Assembly (NCBI GenBank): GCA_019359035.1
Contig: JAHHIC010000074.1
Location: 310,001 to 374,000, forward strand
Source of the DNA: Scytonematopsis contorta HA4267-MV1
GTDB lineage: Bacteria; Cyanobacteriota; Cyanobacteriia; Cyanobacteriales; Nostocaceae
Length of the DNA: 64,000 nt
Direction of reading: 5' to 3'
Shown here: positions 1 through 9,399 of the stretch, in pieces
How the letters are laid out: each line of letters begins with the position of its first letter
How positions within the stretch are numbered: position 1 is the stretch's first letter
Made by a program: the position numbers and the translations under genes
Notes under the pieces: model-generated
Databases searched by the model: none
Seen by the model: the letters and a program-made list of their open reading frames with translations, nothing else
What the model was told of the DNA's origin: nothing

Positions 1-1467
1 TCAATAGATATTTCAAAAATAGATTTATCAGATGAAAGCAAAAGTCAAACCATTTTTTCTGCATCAGTAAAAAATAGTGAGGTAAATCATAAAAATAACC
101 ATAATAACGTCATTGATTTACCCTTATTAAACGGTACATCAGATAAAAGTATCGACAAAAATAACGAAGTAAGCAACATTCAGATTCAAGACCAAGGATT
201 TTTACCAGTCTTAAAAAATCCGAACTTTTTAGCACTTTGGAGCGGCCAAGTTTTCTGTCAACTAGCAGATAAAGTCTATCTGGTGCTAATGATAGCCCTA
301 ATTAACACTCAATTCCAAAGCGGTGACCAAACAATAAGTGGTTGGGTGTCGGCATTGATGATGACCTTCACCATTCCTGCAGTGTTATTTGGCTCCGTTG
401 CAGGTGCTTTTGTTGACCGTTGGTCGAAAAAAGCGGTATTAGTAGGGACAAATATCTGGCGAGGTATTTTAGTTCTAGCAATTCCACCGTTATTATGGTT
501 AACGCATGATTGGCAATCCTTATATGGATTACCCATAGGTTTCGTAATTATTTTGGCAGTAACTTTTTTAGTTTCGACCTTGACGCAGTTTTTTGCACCA
601 GCCGAACAAGCAGTTATTCCCCTAGTAGTCAAGCCACAGAACTTACTTTCAGCAAACTCGCTTTACACGACCACAATGATGGCATCAGTCATTATTGGCT
701 TTGCAGTTGGGGAACCACTCTTAGCTGCTGCGGATAAAATTTGGATGCAACTTGGAGGTAGCTCTGGTTTGGGAAAAGAGATTATTGTTGGTGGTAGCTA
801 TGCTATTGCCGGGATAATACTACTTTTGCTGCAAACAAACGAAAAACCCCGTGCATCACAAGAAACAGAAGAACCACATATTTTAGCTGACTTACGTGAT
901 GGCTTAAAATATCTAGGAGAAAACAAGCGTATTCGTAACGCGATTATTCAACTGATAATATTATTTTCTGTCTTTGCTGCGTTAACAGTTCTTGCAGTCA
1001 GATTAGCAGAAATCATTCCTAATATCAAACCAGAGCAATTTGGCTTTTTATTAGCCGCTGGAGGAGTTGGTATTGCGATAGGCGCAACACTTCTGGGACA
1101 ATTCGGACAACGCTTTTCTTATGCACAACTTAGTCTTTTTGGTTGTGTGGGAATGGCAGCATCATTAGTTGGATTATCGTTATTTACTGAGAAATTATTC
1201 ATAGTACTGACATGTTTAACAATGTTGGGAGTGTTCGGAGCATTAGTGGGAATCCCCATGCAAACCTCCATCCAAACTGAAACCCCTCCATCCATGCGTG
1301 GTAAAGTTTTTGGTCTACAAAATAATGTAATCAACATTGCTCTTTCTTTACCCCTAGCATTAGCAGGTGTAGCAGAAACATTTATTGGTTTACAGACAGA
1401 ATTTTTAATATTAGCAGCCATAGTTTTTTCTGGTTGTATACTAACCTGGTACAAATCCTCAGATTAG
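1..1467 (+). CDS. MFS exporter (EntS/MFS_3-like), 5' end outside window
   Basis: The reading frame is open from the first base, so the gene begins before the window; an internal GTG at 283 is not the real start because the first membrane helix (reading NFLALWSGQVFCQLADKVY) lies just before it. The visible part starts with about 70 hydrophilic, Asn/Ser/Lys-rich residues, an unusual N-terminal extension, followed by roughly 11-12 hydrophobic helices. The loop GAFVDRWSKKAVLVGTN matches the conserved MFS loop between helices 2 and 3, and TPPSMRGKVFGLQNN matches the equivalent loop of the second half. Members of this family export small molecules such as siderophores by proton antiport in the inner membrane; the substrate here is unknown. 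It ends about 530 bp before the glycosyltransferase gene, so no operon is implied. Confidence 0.85.
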   Translation, partial: SIDISKIDLSDESKSQTIFSASVKNSEVNHKNNHNNVIDLPLLNGTSDKSIDKNNEVSNIQIQDQGFLPVLKNPNFLALWSGQVFCQLADKVYLVLMIALINTQFQSGDQTISGWVSALMMTFTIPAVLFGSVAGAFVDRWSKKAVLVGTNIWRGILVLAIPPLLWLTHDWQSLYGLPIGFVIILAVTFLVSTLTQFFAPAEQAVIPLVVKPQNLLSANSLYTTTMMASVIIGFAVGEPLLAAADKIWMQLGGSSGLGKEIIVGGSYAIAGIILLLLQTNEKPRASQETEEPHILADLRDGLKYLGENKRIRNAIIQLIILFSVFAALTVLAVRLAEIIPNIKPEQFGFLLAAGGVGIAIGATLLGQFGQRFSYAQLSLFGCVGMAASLVGLSLFTEKLFIVLTCLTMLGVFGALVGIPMQTSIQTETPPSMRGKVFGLQNNVINIALSLPLALAGVAETFIGLQTEFLILAAIVFSGCILTWYKSSD

Positions 1468-1994
1468 ATAAGAAAATACATTTTCTGGTTTAGTAATCAT
1501 CACCAATAATTGTTTATACCTACCTCACCGATAAATTTTAATTAACCATCAGCAATTAGCTAAATGGTTACTCATCATCTGAACATAATCTCTGTTTTAC
1601 CGTTCGCGTCAGCTTTCGTGGTAAACTTGATTGAGTAGGAACTGAGAGTGGCAAAGTTGCTAGCAATCGGTTACCTGCTTGCATAGGTAAACGTATATTT
1701 CCTTACATGACTAATTAACAAATTAAGTATGTAAAGTAACATCTATTTGCAAACCGGATTCAGCTTTTATAAATATAGACTTTAATTTGTTATATTAATA
1801 AATGTAAATTTTTTATGTTTGTAGTGAATAATAGCAGTATTTTATGGGAGATAAAAAGGTGAGGTAAAAGTATTGTCAAATTTTGCACTTTTAATCAACA
1901 ATTAATTACTCACAACAAAACAACATACAAATAATATAAATAGAGGGAAAAAAGCTGCTATTCTTAAACCTCTTTGCTAATAGCTAAACCAAGA
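1468..1994. other. intergenic, no gene seen
   Basis: This stretch of 527 bases between the MFS gene and the glycosyltransferase is AT-rich. I see no convincing ORF, RNA gene or repeat array in it. It should contain the promoter of the downstream gene, but no element is clear enough to mark. Confidence 0.5.
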
Positions 1995-3143
1995 ATGCGT
2001 ATAGCCTGGATTGGAAAAAAATCACCTTTTTGCGGCAATGTCACCTACAGTAGGGAAATTACAAACTCCTTGTTAGATAGGGGACATGATGTTAGTTTCC
2101 TTCATTTTGCTCAAGATGAATCCGTTGCTCAAAACTGGCCGAATTGCCAAGAAGTTACTTTACCTTTTATTTACAAATCCCAGGTTTACACAATTCCGAC
2201 ATTGGGAGCGACTAAAGTTTTAACAAAGTCGCTGCGGAAAATCAAACCTGATATAGTTCACGCTTCTCTGACTTTATCTCCAATTGATTTTATTCTGCCG
2301 GAAATTTGTCAGGAATTAAATTTGCCTCTGGTAGCCACATTCCATACACCATTTGCTGGTAAAGGAGCAAAACTGATTTCTGGAACACAACTCCTCGCAT
2401 ATCAACTGTATGCGCCATTTTTGGGTAATTACGACCGAGTGATTGTATTTTCCCAAATTCAGCGTGAACTTTTGGGGCGTATGGGTGTACCACCAGAAAA
2501 TATAGCCGTTATTCCTAATGGTGTGGATGTAGAAAAATATTCTCCTGGTTCTAGCAATGTTAAAGCTGAATTTAAAGCTGAACGTTTGTTTGTTTATCAA
2601 GGACGTATAGCACCAGAAAAAAATGTAGAAGTGCTATTGCGTGCTTGGAAACAAGCAGAAATGGAACCAGGTACAAAGTTATTAGTTGTTGGTGACGGAC
2701 CAACAAAAACTTCTTTAGAAACCTTTTATGATGACGAATACGGGATTATTTGGTTAGGATTTGTTGCAGATGAAAACCGTCGCATCGAAATTTTACGAGG
2801 TGCGGATGCGTTTGTTTTACCATCATTAGTTGAGGGATTATCGCTGTCCCTATTAGAAGCAATGTCTTGTGGTGTAGCTTGTATTGCAACTAATGTTGGT
2901 GCAGATGGAGAAGTCTTGGAAAAAGGAGCTGGTGTAGTAATTAGTACAAAATCAGCACGCTCACAATTAAGAACTTTGTTACCCTTGCTTCAAGACCATC
3001 CAGAAGTAACCACCCTATTGGGTCAAAAAGCGCGACAGCGGGTATTAGAAAGATATACCCTCAGCACAAACATTTCTCGATTAGTAGAACTTTATACAGA
3101 AATTCTCCAACCACAGCCAATCCCTTTAAGCCGTAGAGCTTAG
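1995..3143 (+). CDS. dgdA: GT4 glycosyltransferase, likely digalactosyldiacylglycerol synthase (DgdA-like)
   Basis: A GT-B fold glycosyltransferase of 382 residues. The N-terminal sequence MRIAWIGKKSPFCGNVTYSR has the glycine-rich entry of the acceptor domain, and the C-terminal domain starts near residue 200 (FVYQGRIAPEKNVEVLL). The GT4 donor-binding E-x7-E region reads LVEGLSLSLLEAMSCG near residue 285. I recall the N-terminal pattern from the cyanobacterial DgdA group (Synechocystis slr1508), which adds the second galactose to MGDG in thylakoid lipid synthesis; this assignment is from memory and not certain. The ATG at 1995 is preferred over an in-frame TTG at 1974 because homologues begin MRIxWIG. 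The gene stands alone and is followed by a heptamer array. It could instead be a general GT4 enzyme. Confidence 0.75.
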   Translation: MRIAWIGKKSPFCGNVTYSREITNSLLDRGHDVSFLHFAQDESVAQNWPNCQEVTLPFIYKSQVYTIPTLGATKVLTKSLRKIKPDIVHASLTLSPIDFILPEICQELNLPLVATFHTPFAGKGAKLISGTQLLAYQLYAPFLGNYDRVIVFSQIQRELLGRMGVPPENIAVIPNGVDVEKYSPGSSNVKAEFKAERLFVYQGRIAPEKNVEVLLRAWKQAEMEPGTKLLVVGDGPTKTSLETFYDDEYGIIWLGFVADENRRIEILRGADAFVLPSLVEGLSLSLLEAMSCGVACIATNVGADGEVLEKGAGVVISTKSARSQLRTLLPLLQDHPEVTTLLGQKARQRVLERYTLSTNISRLVELYTEILQPQPIPLSRRA

Positions 3144-3148
3144 TAAAC

Positions 3149-3178
3149 AATTCGCAATTCGCAATTCGCAATTCGCAA
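3149..3178. repeat. heptamer tandem array (aattcgc)
   Basis: About four copies of the 7-mer aattcgc start five bases after the dgdA-like stop codon. This is the STRR type of short tandem repeat known from heterocystous cyanobacteria. A GC-richer inverted motif (cgaggcggcacgcttcgcg) follows at about 3183-3201. Confidence 0.85.
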
Positions 3179-3220
3179 TAAGCCGAGGCGGCACGCTTCG
3201 CGAACGCAATTGCGAATTTT

Positions 3221-3937
3221 TTACTGTATTCCTAGTTTTGTTTCTTGTTCGTAAACTCGCTTTAAGGTATTTACATCCCTAGGAGAAACTAACGGCGGCT
3301 TACGTACCTGTGAAAAATACATAACATCAGTTTCTAACTGACTATGACCCCAAATTCCTAATGCGTGACCCATTTCATGTCTAGTCGCAGCAAAAAGATA
3401 TTCTCCAACTTGACTTGGACTCAATAATATTTTGAACCGATGGTATAAATTATTATTGCGAGTATATAATTCATAACGAGTTTCAGCTGAACGCGCACGA
3501 GGAGGATTACCACTTAAAGGTGGTGATTTTCTATATATTACGATATCAGCGAGTTCTTCTTTTTCAATAACTTGTAAAGGTAAATAAGAATTCCATTCTT
3601 TTGCAGCTTGTGAGACAGTATTAACCCAATTTTCTGCTTGCTGGGTATTAATATTTTTTGGCTTTTCTATATAAATCGAGACTGGAAAACGCGACCATAT
3701 TAAATAACCCACTTGAGTTAATTTAACCTGGTCGAAATAATCACCACTATTAGTAGTATCAACCCACCTTGTCAACGTTGGTGGTAAAGGATGTTTTTTT
3801 TGAATTTTTATCGACAAAGCAGCACTAGAGTGGAAGTTAGTGAAAATCACTAACAGCCCCGTGCTAATAAATAGGATAAAAGGTATTAGGTAAAAAGTAA
3901 AAATGTGGTTTTCCCTTCTGCCTTTTTCCTTTGTCAT
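3221..3937 (-). CDS. predicted matrixin-like zinc metalloprotease
   Basis: A protein of 238 residues with an N-terminal hydrophobic segment (about residues 14-36, a signal anchor or signal peptide), placing the enzyme outside the cytoplasmic membrane. The zinc-binding motif HEMGHALGIWGHS at about 187-199 has the three histidines and catalytic glutamate of the HExxHxxGxxH metzincin signature, and DVMYFS shortly after supplies the Met of the Met-turn, as in M10A matrixins. The length is typical of small cyanobacterial peptidases of this kind; the substrate is unknown. It lies downstream of secG with about 40 bp between them and may be cotranscribed from gpmI-secG. Confidence 0.8.
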   Translation of the reverse strand: MTKEKGRRENHIFTFYLIPFILFISTGLLVIFTNFHSSAALSIKIQKKHPLPPTLTRWVDTTNSGDYFDQVKLTQVGYLIWSRFPVSIYIEKPKNINTQQAENWVNTVSQAAKEWNSYLPLQVIEKEELADIVIYRKSPPLSGNPPRARSAETRYELYTRNNNLYHRFKILLSPSQVGEYLFAATRHEMGHALGIWGHSQLETDVMYFSQVRKPPLVSPRDVNTLKRVYEQETKLGIQ

Positions 3938-3978
3938 TGTTGCTAATTATTTTGATTGCTAGTTATTTTGATTGCTAG

Positions 3979-4212
3979 TTATTTAGGTAGCCAATTAGAA
4001 CTGAGAACGACGGTTAAGCCAAGAAAAACAGTTGTTAAAGCCCAAGTTACTCTGTTGAGAGTATTTTCCGCACTTTTAGTACTGCTAAACAATTGCGCTT
4101 GTCCACCGATAGCAGCTACTCCATCACCTTTAGGACTATGGAGCAATACTAAAACGATTAGGGCAATGGCGGAAATAGCCCAAATAGCCTGTACAACGGT
4201 ATTAATTGTCAT
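3979..4212 (-). CDS. secG: preprotein translocase subunit SecG
   Basis: A 77-residue subunit of the SecYEG channel that assists export of unfolded proteins through the cytoplasmic or thylakoid membrane. Two hydrophobic helices (about 4-24 and 52-72) flank the characteristic cytoplasmic loop LLHSPKGDGVAAIGG. The ATG at 4212 is chosen: the 21 codons before it encode a string derived from the upstream heptamer repeat and give a non-family N-terminus. It follows gpmI on the same strand, a gene neighbourhood I know from other cyanobacteria, although here the gap is filled with repeats. Confidence 0.9.
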   Translation of the reverse strand: MTINTVVQAIWAISAIALIVLVLLHSPKGDGVAAIGGQAQLFSSTKSAENTLNRVTWALTTVFLGLTVVLSSNWLPK

Positions 4213-4253
4213 GGTAGCAAAAACAATAAAGAAAATTGAAAGTTCCGTAAACA

Positions 4254-4348
4254 ATTCGCAATTTCCAATTTGCAATTCGCAATTTTGTGGCGTTGTTAAA
4301 CTTACCTTAATTACGAATTACAAACTACAAACTACAAACTACAAATTA
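4254..4348. repeat. heptamer tandem arrays between gpmI and secG
   Basis: A degenerate array of the aattcgc family (4254-4284) is followed by about four copies of actacaa (4318-4345) that run directly into the gpmI stop codon at 4346-4348. Confidence 0.75.
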
Positions 4349-5941
4349 ACCAACTCGCATGGGAGTGCGATTAAATTGCACATCATACTCAGCTGGCAAT
4401 ACTAAAGAACTACCTGTCATTTCAGGTGGTTGAGGTAGTTGTAAAATTTCCAAGATTGTGGGAGCAATATCAGCTAGTTTGCCATCGTCCCGTAAGGTAA
4501 CTTCTGTACCATGTCCCGGAATTTTTGCACCTTCTCCTTCCACTAAAATTAAAGGTACTGGGTTAGTAGTATGGGCTGTCCAAGGCTGTCCTGCTTCATC
4601 CATCATAGTTTCAGCATTGCCGTGGTCAGCGGTAATAATTGCTGTACCGCCAACTTTACTAATTGTTTCCAGAAGGCGACCCAAACAGTTATCAACTACT
4701 TCCAATGCTTTGATTGTAGCTTCCATCTGCCCCGTATGCCCTACCATATCGGGGTTTGCATAATTTATAACGACTAACGAGTAGATACGTTTTTCTAAGG
4801 CTTCGATTGCTACATTCGTGACGGCAGATGCTGACATTGGGGGAGCTTGGTCATAAGTCGCTACCATTGGACTATTTACCAATTCCCTATCTTCACCTGC
4901 AAATGGCTCTTCCAAGCCACCATTGAAGAAATAGGTCACGTGAGCGTATTTTTCAGTTTCGGCAGTGCGAAATTGTTTCAGACCGTTTTGAGAAATTACT
5001 TCACCCAGAATATTGTTGAGGTTCTGTGGTAAAAACGCAATATCAACTGCTAGTTCTGGGTCGTACTGAGTAAAAGTGACAAACGAAAGTGGTTTAATTT
5101 GCTTGCGCTCAAAATTATTAAATCCAGGACTGACAAACGCCTGGGTCAATTGTCGCGCACGGTCAGGACGAAAGTTAAAGAAGATTACACCATCCGAGGC
5201 TTCCACTGCACCAGGTGCAATACGTACCGGAGCGATAAATTCATCATTCACACCCTCGTCATAGGATGTTTGTACTGTTTTTACCGCAGATAGCCCATTT
5301 CCTTCTCCGTCTTCGGTCATTACGTCATAAGCACGTTTAACCCTATCCCAACGTCGGTCTCTATCCATTGCGTAGTAGCGACCGCTAATGGTGACAATAC
5401 GTCCTACACCAATACGTTCTAAGTAATTTTGAAGTAAAGCTATCGAATTAACACCATCTTTTGGGTTTGTGTCGCGTCCATCTGTGACAGCATGAATACA
5501 AACTTCCTTCAGACCCTGTGACTTAGCTAAGTCAAGTAGTCCAAATAGGTGATTTAGGTGAGAATGAACTCCACCATCGGAACAAAGTCCGACAAAATGT
5601 AGTTTACCGTTACGGCTTTTAACTTCCTGACAAATTTTCAGTAGCGCTGGGTTAGTGTTTATAGAGCCGTCTTCGATAGCGTCGGAAATGCGTACCAATT
5701 CTTGCGGTACAACTCTTCCAGCACCAATATTCAAATGACCGACTTCTGAGTTGCCCATTTGCCCATCTGGTAGGCCAACGGCTTTACCTGAGGTGCGAAT
5801 CAGAGTGTGTGGATAGGCAGCCCATAAACTTTTAAACACTGGAGTGTCAGCAGCGGCAATCGCATTGCCTCGTTTCTCCTCGCAGTAGCCCCATCCGTCT
5901 AAAATGACTAGCACCACAGGAGCAGCAGGTGCTTTGGTCAT
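4346..5941 (-). CDS. gpmI: 2,3-bisphosphoglycerate-independent phosphoglycerate mutase
   Basis: Interconverts 3- and 2-phosphoglycerate in glycolysis with two manganese ions and no bisphosphoglycerate cofactor. The protein of 531 residues has the expected length. Metal-binding Asp is in VILDGWGYCEE near residue 14, the phosphoserine nucleophile in MGNSEVGHLNIGAGR near 64, and the second metal site in ITADHGNAE near 455. These motifs define the alkaline-phosphatase superfamily iPGM fold. Downstream are secG and a metalloprotease on the same strand. The start MTKAPAAPVVLVILDGWG fits the family. Confidence 0.97.
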   Translation of the reverse strand: MTKAPAAPVVLVILDGWGYCEEKRGNAIAAADTPVFKSLWAAYPHTLIRTSGKAVGLPDGQMGNSEVGHLNIGAGRVVPQELVRISDAIEDGSINTNPALLKICQEVKSRNGKLHFVGLCSDGGVHSHLNHLFGLLDLAKSQGLKEVCIHAVTDGRDTNPKDGVNSIALLQNYLERIGVGRIVTISGRYYAMDRDRRWDRVKRAYDVMTEDGEGNGLSAVKTVQTSYDEGVNDEFIAPVRIAPGAVEASDGVIFFNFRPDRARQLTQAFVSPGFNNFERKQIKPLSFVTFTQYDPELAVDIAFLPQNLNNILGEVISQNGLKQFRTAETEKYAHVTYFFNGGLEEPFAGEDRELVNSPMVATYDQAPPMSASAVTNVAIEALEKRIYSLVVINYANPDMVGHTGQMEATIKALEVVDNCLGRLLETISKVGGTAIITADHGNAETMMDEAGQPWTAHTTNPVPLILVEGEGAKIPGHGTEVTLRDDGKLADIAPTILEILQLPQPPEMTGSSLVLPAEYDVQFNRTPMRVG

Positions 5942-6233
5942 AACAAAAGTACCCTTTACTGTTTGTAATTACCCGAATGATACCACTGCCACTGTTAATA
6001 GCAAGTGAATTTCTGCTTATTTAGCAGTTATTAAGTATTTATATGCAAACTTTACATTACATTTGAAATTATTTGGGATAATTCGGCATAATTTGCGCTT
6101 ATTACCTCAATAAGCAAGAAGTAAGGGGAAAGAGGGATTAAGTATTCTTTGTAGAGAGTTTAATCAAGTCTTTAGTGGTCTCCAATACATCACCGCTCAA
6201 AATACCCTTTTTCCCTCTTCCTCTGGACTTCGC

Positions 6234-7928
6234 TTATTTCTTTTTAGCTCCAGCTTTTGCCACTTTTGCTGCTTTCTTTGCTGCTTTTTCCGCTTCAATT
6301 GCTGCTAGCTCTGCCGCTTCTTTCTCCTCTTCTATTTTTTTCAAGTAGTAATGATAGTCACCGAGATATACGCGAAACTCACCGTCGCGAATTTCAATGA
6401 TTTTAGTCGCTACTTGCGAGATAAAATAACGGTCGTGGGAAACTAAAATGGCTGTACCGTCATAATTTTGTAGTGATTCTTCCAACATTTCTTTAGCTGG
6501 AATATCTAAGTGGTTTGTCGGCTCATCTAAAATTAATAAATTTGCCGGACATAATAACATTTTTGCTAAAGCTAAACGCGCTTTTTCTCCACCACTTAAA
6601 GCTCCAACTTTTTTCTGTACTGTGTCACCACTAAATAAGAATCTTCCTAACAAAGTTCTCACATCTTCGTTTTTCCAATCTGGTACTTCATCGTGGATAG
6701 TTTCCATGACAGTTTTTTCCAAGTCTAAAGCTTCAGCTTGGTTTTGTTCAAAGTACCCAGGTATAACGTTGTGTTCTCCTATTTTTGCAGAACCTTCGCT
6801 GGGTTTTTCCATACCCATAATCAAACGCAATAGGGTGGATTTGCCTGCACCATTAGGAGCTACAAAAGCTATTTTATCACCTCTCTCTATCAATAGATTT
6901 GCACCCAAAAATAGGATTTTTTCATCATATATATGAGTCAAATCTTTCAATATAACTACTTCTCTACCACTACGAGGAGCAGGTGGAAAGCGGAAGTGTA
7001 AAGTTCTTACGCTCCCTGTTGGTGCTTCGATACGCTCAATTTTATCTAGTTGCTTCTCGCGGCTTTTTGCTTGGGTACTGCGGGTTGCACTTGCGCGGAA
7101 TTTATCGACAAAAGCTTGTTGCTTTTCCAGTTCTTTTTGTTGACGTTCAAAAGCGTTAAGTTGTGCGGCTTGGTTTTCTGCTTTTTGTTGTAGATATGCA
7201 GAGTAGTTACCTAAATAAGTTGTAGAAACTCCACGTTCTGTTTCCACAATTTGTGTACAAAGCCTGTCAAGAAACTCCCGGTCATGGGAAACTATCACCA
7301 TTGGGGTGTTTAATCCTTTGAGGTAACCTTCTAACCACTCGATTGTTTCCAAGTCTAAGTGGTTCGTAGGTTCGTCCAGTAATAACAAATCTGGTTTTTG
7401 CAAAAGGATTTTACCTAAACCCATCCGCATTTGCCAACCACCACTAAAGGAACTCACTAATCTTTCAGCGTCCTCAACAGCAAATCCCATCTCAGGTAAA
7501 ATTTTGCCGATACGCGCTTCTAAACCATATCCATCCACAGCTTCAAACTGACGCTGGTATTTATCTAGTTTATTGATTAATTTATCCAATTCATCTAGAC
7601 TTGCGCTCTCCATTTCCCGCTGTACTTCTTGTAAAGACAACTGCGCTTGGTTAGCTTCTTTAAATACCGTCCAAAACTCCTCTTGTACGGTGCGACGAGG
7701 GTCTACTTCAAATTCTTGGTTCAGACAAGCTATCTTTAAACTCCCAGGACGAACTATTTCACCACTCGTCGGTTCAATTTCTCCGGTAATAATCTTCAAT
7801 TGGGTTGATTTTCCCGCACCGTTCACACCGACCAAGCCGATGCGATCGCCAGTCTTTACTTCCCAATTAACATCCTTGAGAACTTCGCCTGTTGGGTAAA
7901 TTTTAGAGATATGTTCCAGTCGCAGCAT
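6234..7928 (-). CDS. ABC-F family ATPase (translation factor / EttA-Uup type)
   Basis: A soluble 564-residue protein with two ABC ATPase domains and no membrane segment, as in ABC-F proteins that act on the ribosome. Walker A motifs GVNGAGKST (about 34-42) and APNGAGKST (near 358), ABC signatures SGGWQ and SGGEK, and two identical LLDEPTNHLD-type Walker B motifs are present. The charged linker between the domains (about 235-310) is the P-site tRNA interaction motif region. The C-terminus is a Lys/Ala/Glu-rich tail (about 535-564). GGAG lies just before the ATG at 7928. The subfamily cannot be decided, and no resistance role is implied. Confidence 0.93.
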   Translation of the reverse strand: MLRLEHISKIYPTGEVLKDVNWEVKTGDRIGLVGVNGAGKSTQLKIITGEIEPTSGEIVRPGSLKIACLNQEFEVDPRRTVQEEFWTVFKEANQAQLSLQEVQREMESASLDELDKLINKLDKYQRQFEAVDGYGLEARIGKILPEMGFAVEDAERLVSSFSGGWQMRMGLGKILLQKPDLLLLDEPTNHLDLETIEWLEGYLKGLNTPMVIVSHDREFLDRLCTQIVETERGVSTTYLGNYSAYLQQKAENQAAQLNAFERQQKELEKQQAFVDKFRASATRSTQAKSREKQLDKIERIEAPTGSVRTLHFRFPPAPRSGREVVILKDLTHIYDEKILFLGANLLIERGDKIAFVAPNGAGKSTLLRLIMGMEKPSEGSAKIGEHNVIPGYFEQNQAEALDLEKTVMETIHDEVPDWKNEDVRTLLGRFLFSGDTVQKKVGALSGGEKARLALAKMLLCPANLLILDEPTNHLDIPAKEMLEESLQNYDGTAILVSHDRYFISQVATKIIEIRDGEFRVYLGDYHYYLKKIEEEKEAAELAAIEAEKAAKKAAKVAKAGAKKK

Positions 7929-8323
7929 TGAGTGTCTCCAAGCCAGGGGATAGGTGATTAAAGCGCCAATTCGTAGTTTGTAATTCGTAATGCTGTTTTG
8001 TTATAAGTATTTATACTCAAACAGTGACAAGAGGTTTATAGAAACAGGTGAGTAAAACCCGCAAAAATTACAAGTTACGAATTAGTGATTACGAATTATG
8101 TTGATGCCGTGTCCAATCTTAACAAAATTTAACTACAAATTCTGTAGGGCAAATTCCCCAAAGACTCAAAATTTCCACATCTGGAAACTCTATATAGTTT
8201 TCTGTAAGCGCATCAGTCTAAAGATATATATTTTTAGCACAGACCAACATCTGTAGAGACGCGATTAATCGCGTCTCTACGTATAGAAATGTATAATTTT
8301 TTAACGAGACTGATATCAGGAGA
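7929..8323. other. intergenic with palindromic repeat, no gene seen
   Basis: This gap of 395 bases lies between the ABC-F start and the Rpn remnant. It contains a degenerate aattcg/tacgaatta repeat (about 7968-8100) and the 28-bp palindrome listed separately at 8253-8280. I see no ORF or RNA gene. Confidence 0.5.
8253..8280. repeat. 28-bp perfect palindrome, copy 1
   Basis: The outer arms are gtagagac and gtctctac; the inner part is gcgattaatcgc. An identical copy lies at 50501-50528, and a variant with the same outer arms but a different, still self-complementary core (cgaattaattcg) lies at 32328-32355. The compensatory change points to selection or mobilisation as a hairpin. Confidence 0.9.
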
Positions 8324-8614
8324 TTAGTCCTTGGGTAGTTTTTGCATTAATTGTTGCACCTCTTCCACCGTCATACTTAGTTCTTGTGCTATTTGCTCAG
8401 AAGTCAAACCCACTTTAAAAAGCACAGCCACAGCTTTGGCAGTTTTAAGGCTTTGACGCTCTTCTCCTTCTTCAAAGGCTTCCTGATAAACTTTTGTTTG
8501 TTCGAGTTCGCTTAATCCAAACATAGCCTCGATTTCCTCCCGACCCATCATGGGAAATTTATAAACTAAGATTGTCTCTATTAATTGTAGTAATTGCTGC
8601 TGTCGAGTATATTG
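8324..8614 (-). pseudogene. C-terminal remnant of an Rpn-family nuclease/transposase
   Basis: The frame is open from a stop at 8615-8617 down to 8324 and reads QLIETILVYKFPMMGREEIE, then MFGLSELEQTKVYQEAFEEG, then a short Q/E-rich stretch and an HTH-like end (LTSEQIAQELSMTVEEVQQL). This is the C-terminal part of Rpn-like proteins (PD-(D/E)XK recombination-promoting nuclease family), which are common in cyanobacteria at about 250-300 residues. The catalytic N-terminal domain is missing, so this is a relic. An ATG at 8551 could still start a 75-residue peptide, but it would not be a nuclease. Confidence 0.65.
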
Positions 8615-8741
8615 TTATAAAAGACACCGGGCGATTAAAATCGCGGCTACACAAGGAAAGTCCACCTACGTGGACTATTGAGATATCCTTTGTATAAAAT
8701 CAATTAAAATCGCTGGATGTTGTGATTTTTATTGTAATTTT

Positions 8742-9236
8742 TTATATCTCGCGTTCTTCAGAACCGTCTCTAATTTCAAATAAGCGACTTTTTGATACAC
8801 CTAAAATTCTGGAAAGCGGCGATATAAAGCTATCATCAATATTGCCCCCAGCATAAATTTTACTTAACTCTGAAGGTAGCAATTTAAAACTATCACAGAA
8901 CTTGACAAACTCCCGTTCACCTAAGTCCAGTTCTTGCTGTCTTTCTTTTAGTAAAATAGCTATGGCTTTTGTTCCATATTTAGGAATTTCAACCATTTTC
9001 AAGTATTTTTTAATCATTACCTTAACTTGACTTGGGTCACCACCTGATTGTTTGACTAAATCAATACAAGCAAGTTTCAAGGCTTTTTTTAACATAGTCT
9101 CATCGTTTAAAAGCTTAGTAATTTCAGCCGCATACTCTTCCTTTAAAAATCCGGCTGTTGTACCTTGATGGGAAATTGGTAAATAATGCTCTGTTGATGA
9201 GAGTTGCCAAGAATCGGGTTCGTTACGTAATGACAT
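8742..9236 (-). CDS. hypothetical protein, possibly a DNA-binding regulator
   Basis: A protein of 164 residues that I do not recognise. The ATG at 9236 (MSLRNEPDSWQLSSTEHYLP) is preferred over a TTG five codons upstream. The sequence is soluble and mostly helical, and its last 40 residues (SFISPLSRILGVSKSRLFEI) look like a small helix-turn-helix-type segment; LSRILGVSKSRLFEIRDG resembles the recognition region of Cro-type proteins. It lies in an accessory stretch with a broken Rpn gene on one side and an antitoxin/HNH pair on the other, so a mobile or defence-island origin is possible. No function is assigned. Confidence 0.6.
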   Translation of the reverse strand: MSLRNEPDSWQLSSTEHYLPISHQGTTAGFLKEEYAAEITKLLNDETMLKKALKLACIDLVKQSGGDPSQVKVMIKKYLKMVEIPKYGTKAIAILLKERQQELDLGEREFVKFCDSFKLLPSELSKIYAGGNIDDSFISPLSRILGVSKSRLFEIRDGSEEREI

Positions 9237-9399
9237 GGTAGTAGCTTGCAAAATTTATACTTCACAATTTTAAGAGGGTGAAGCTTACAAGCGCCATAAG
9301 GGGGGAGTGGGAAGTGGGGATGAAGAAAATTGCGATTTTTGAATGCTTACGGCTTAATGTACTACTATTGTTAGTAGCAATAATTCAGCAACAGTTATC

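Noticed and set aside
3956-4405. Plus-strand ORF of 149 codons opposite secG and the gpmI end
   Set aside because: It is antisense to secG and partly translated from heptamer repeats.
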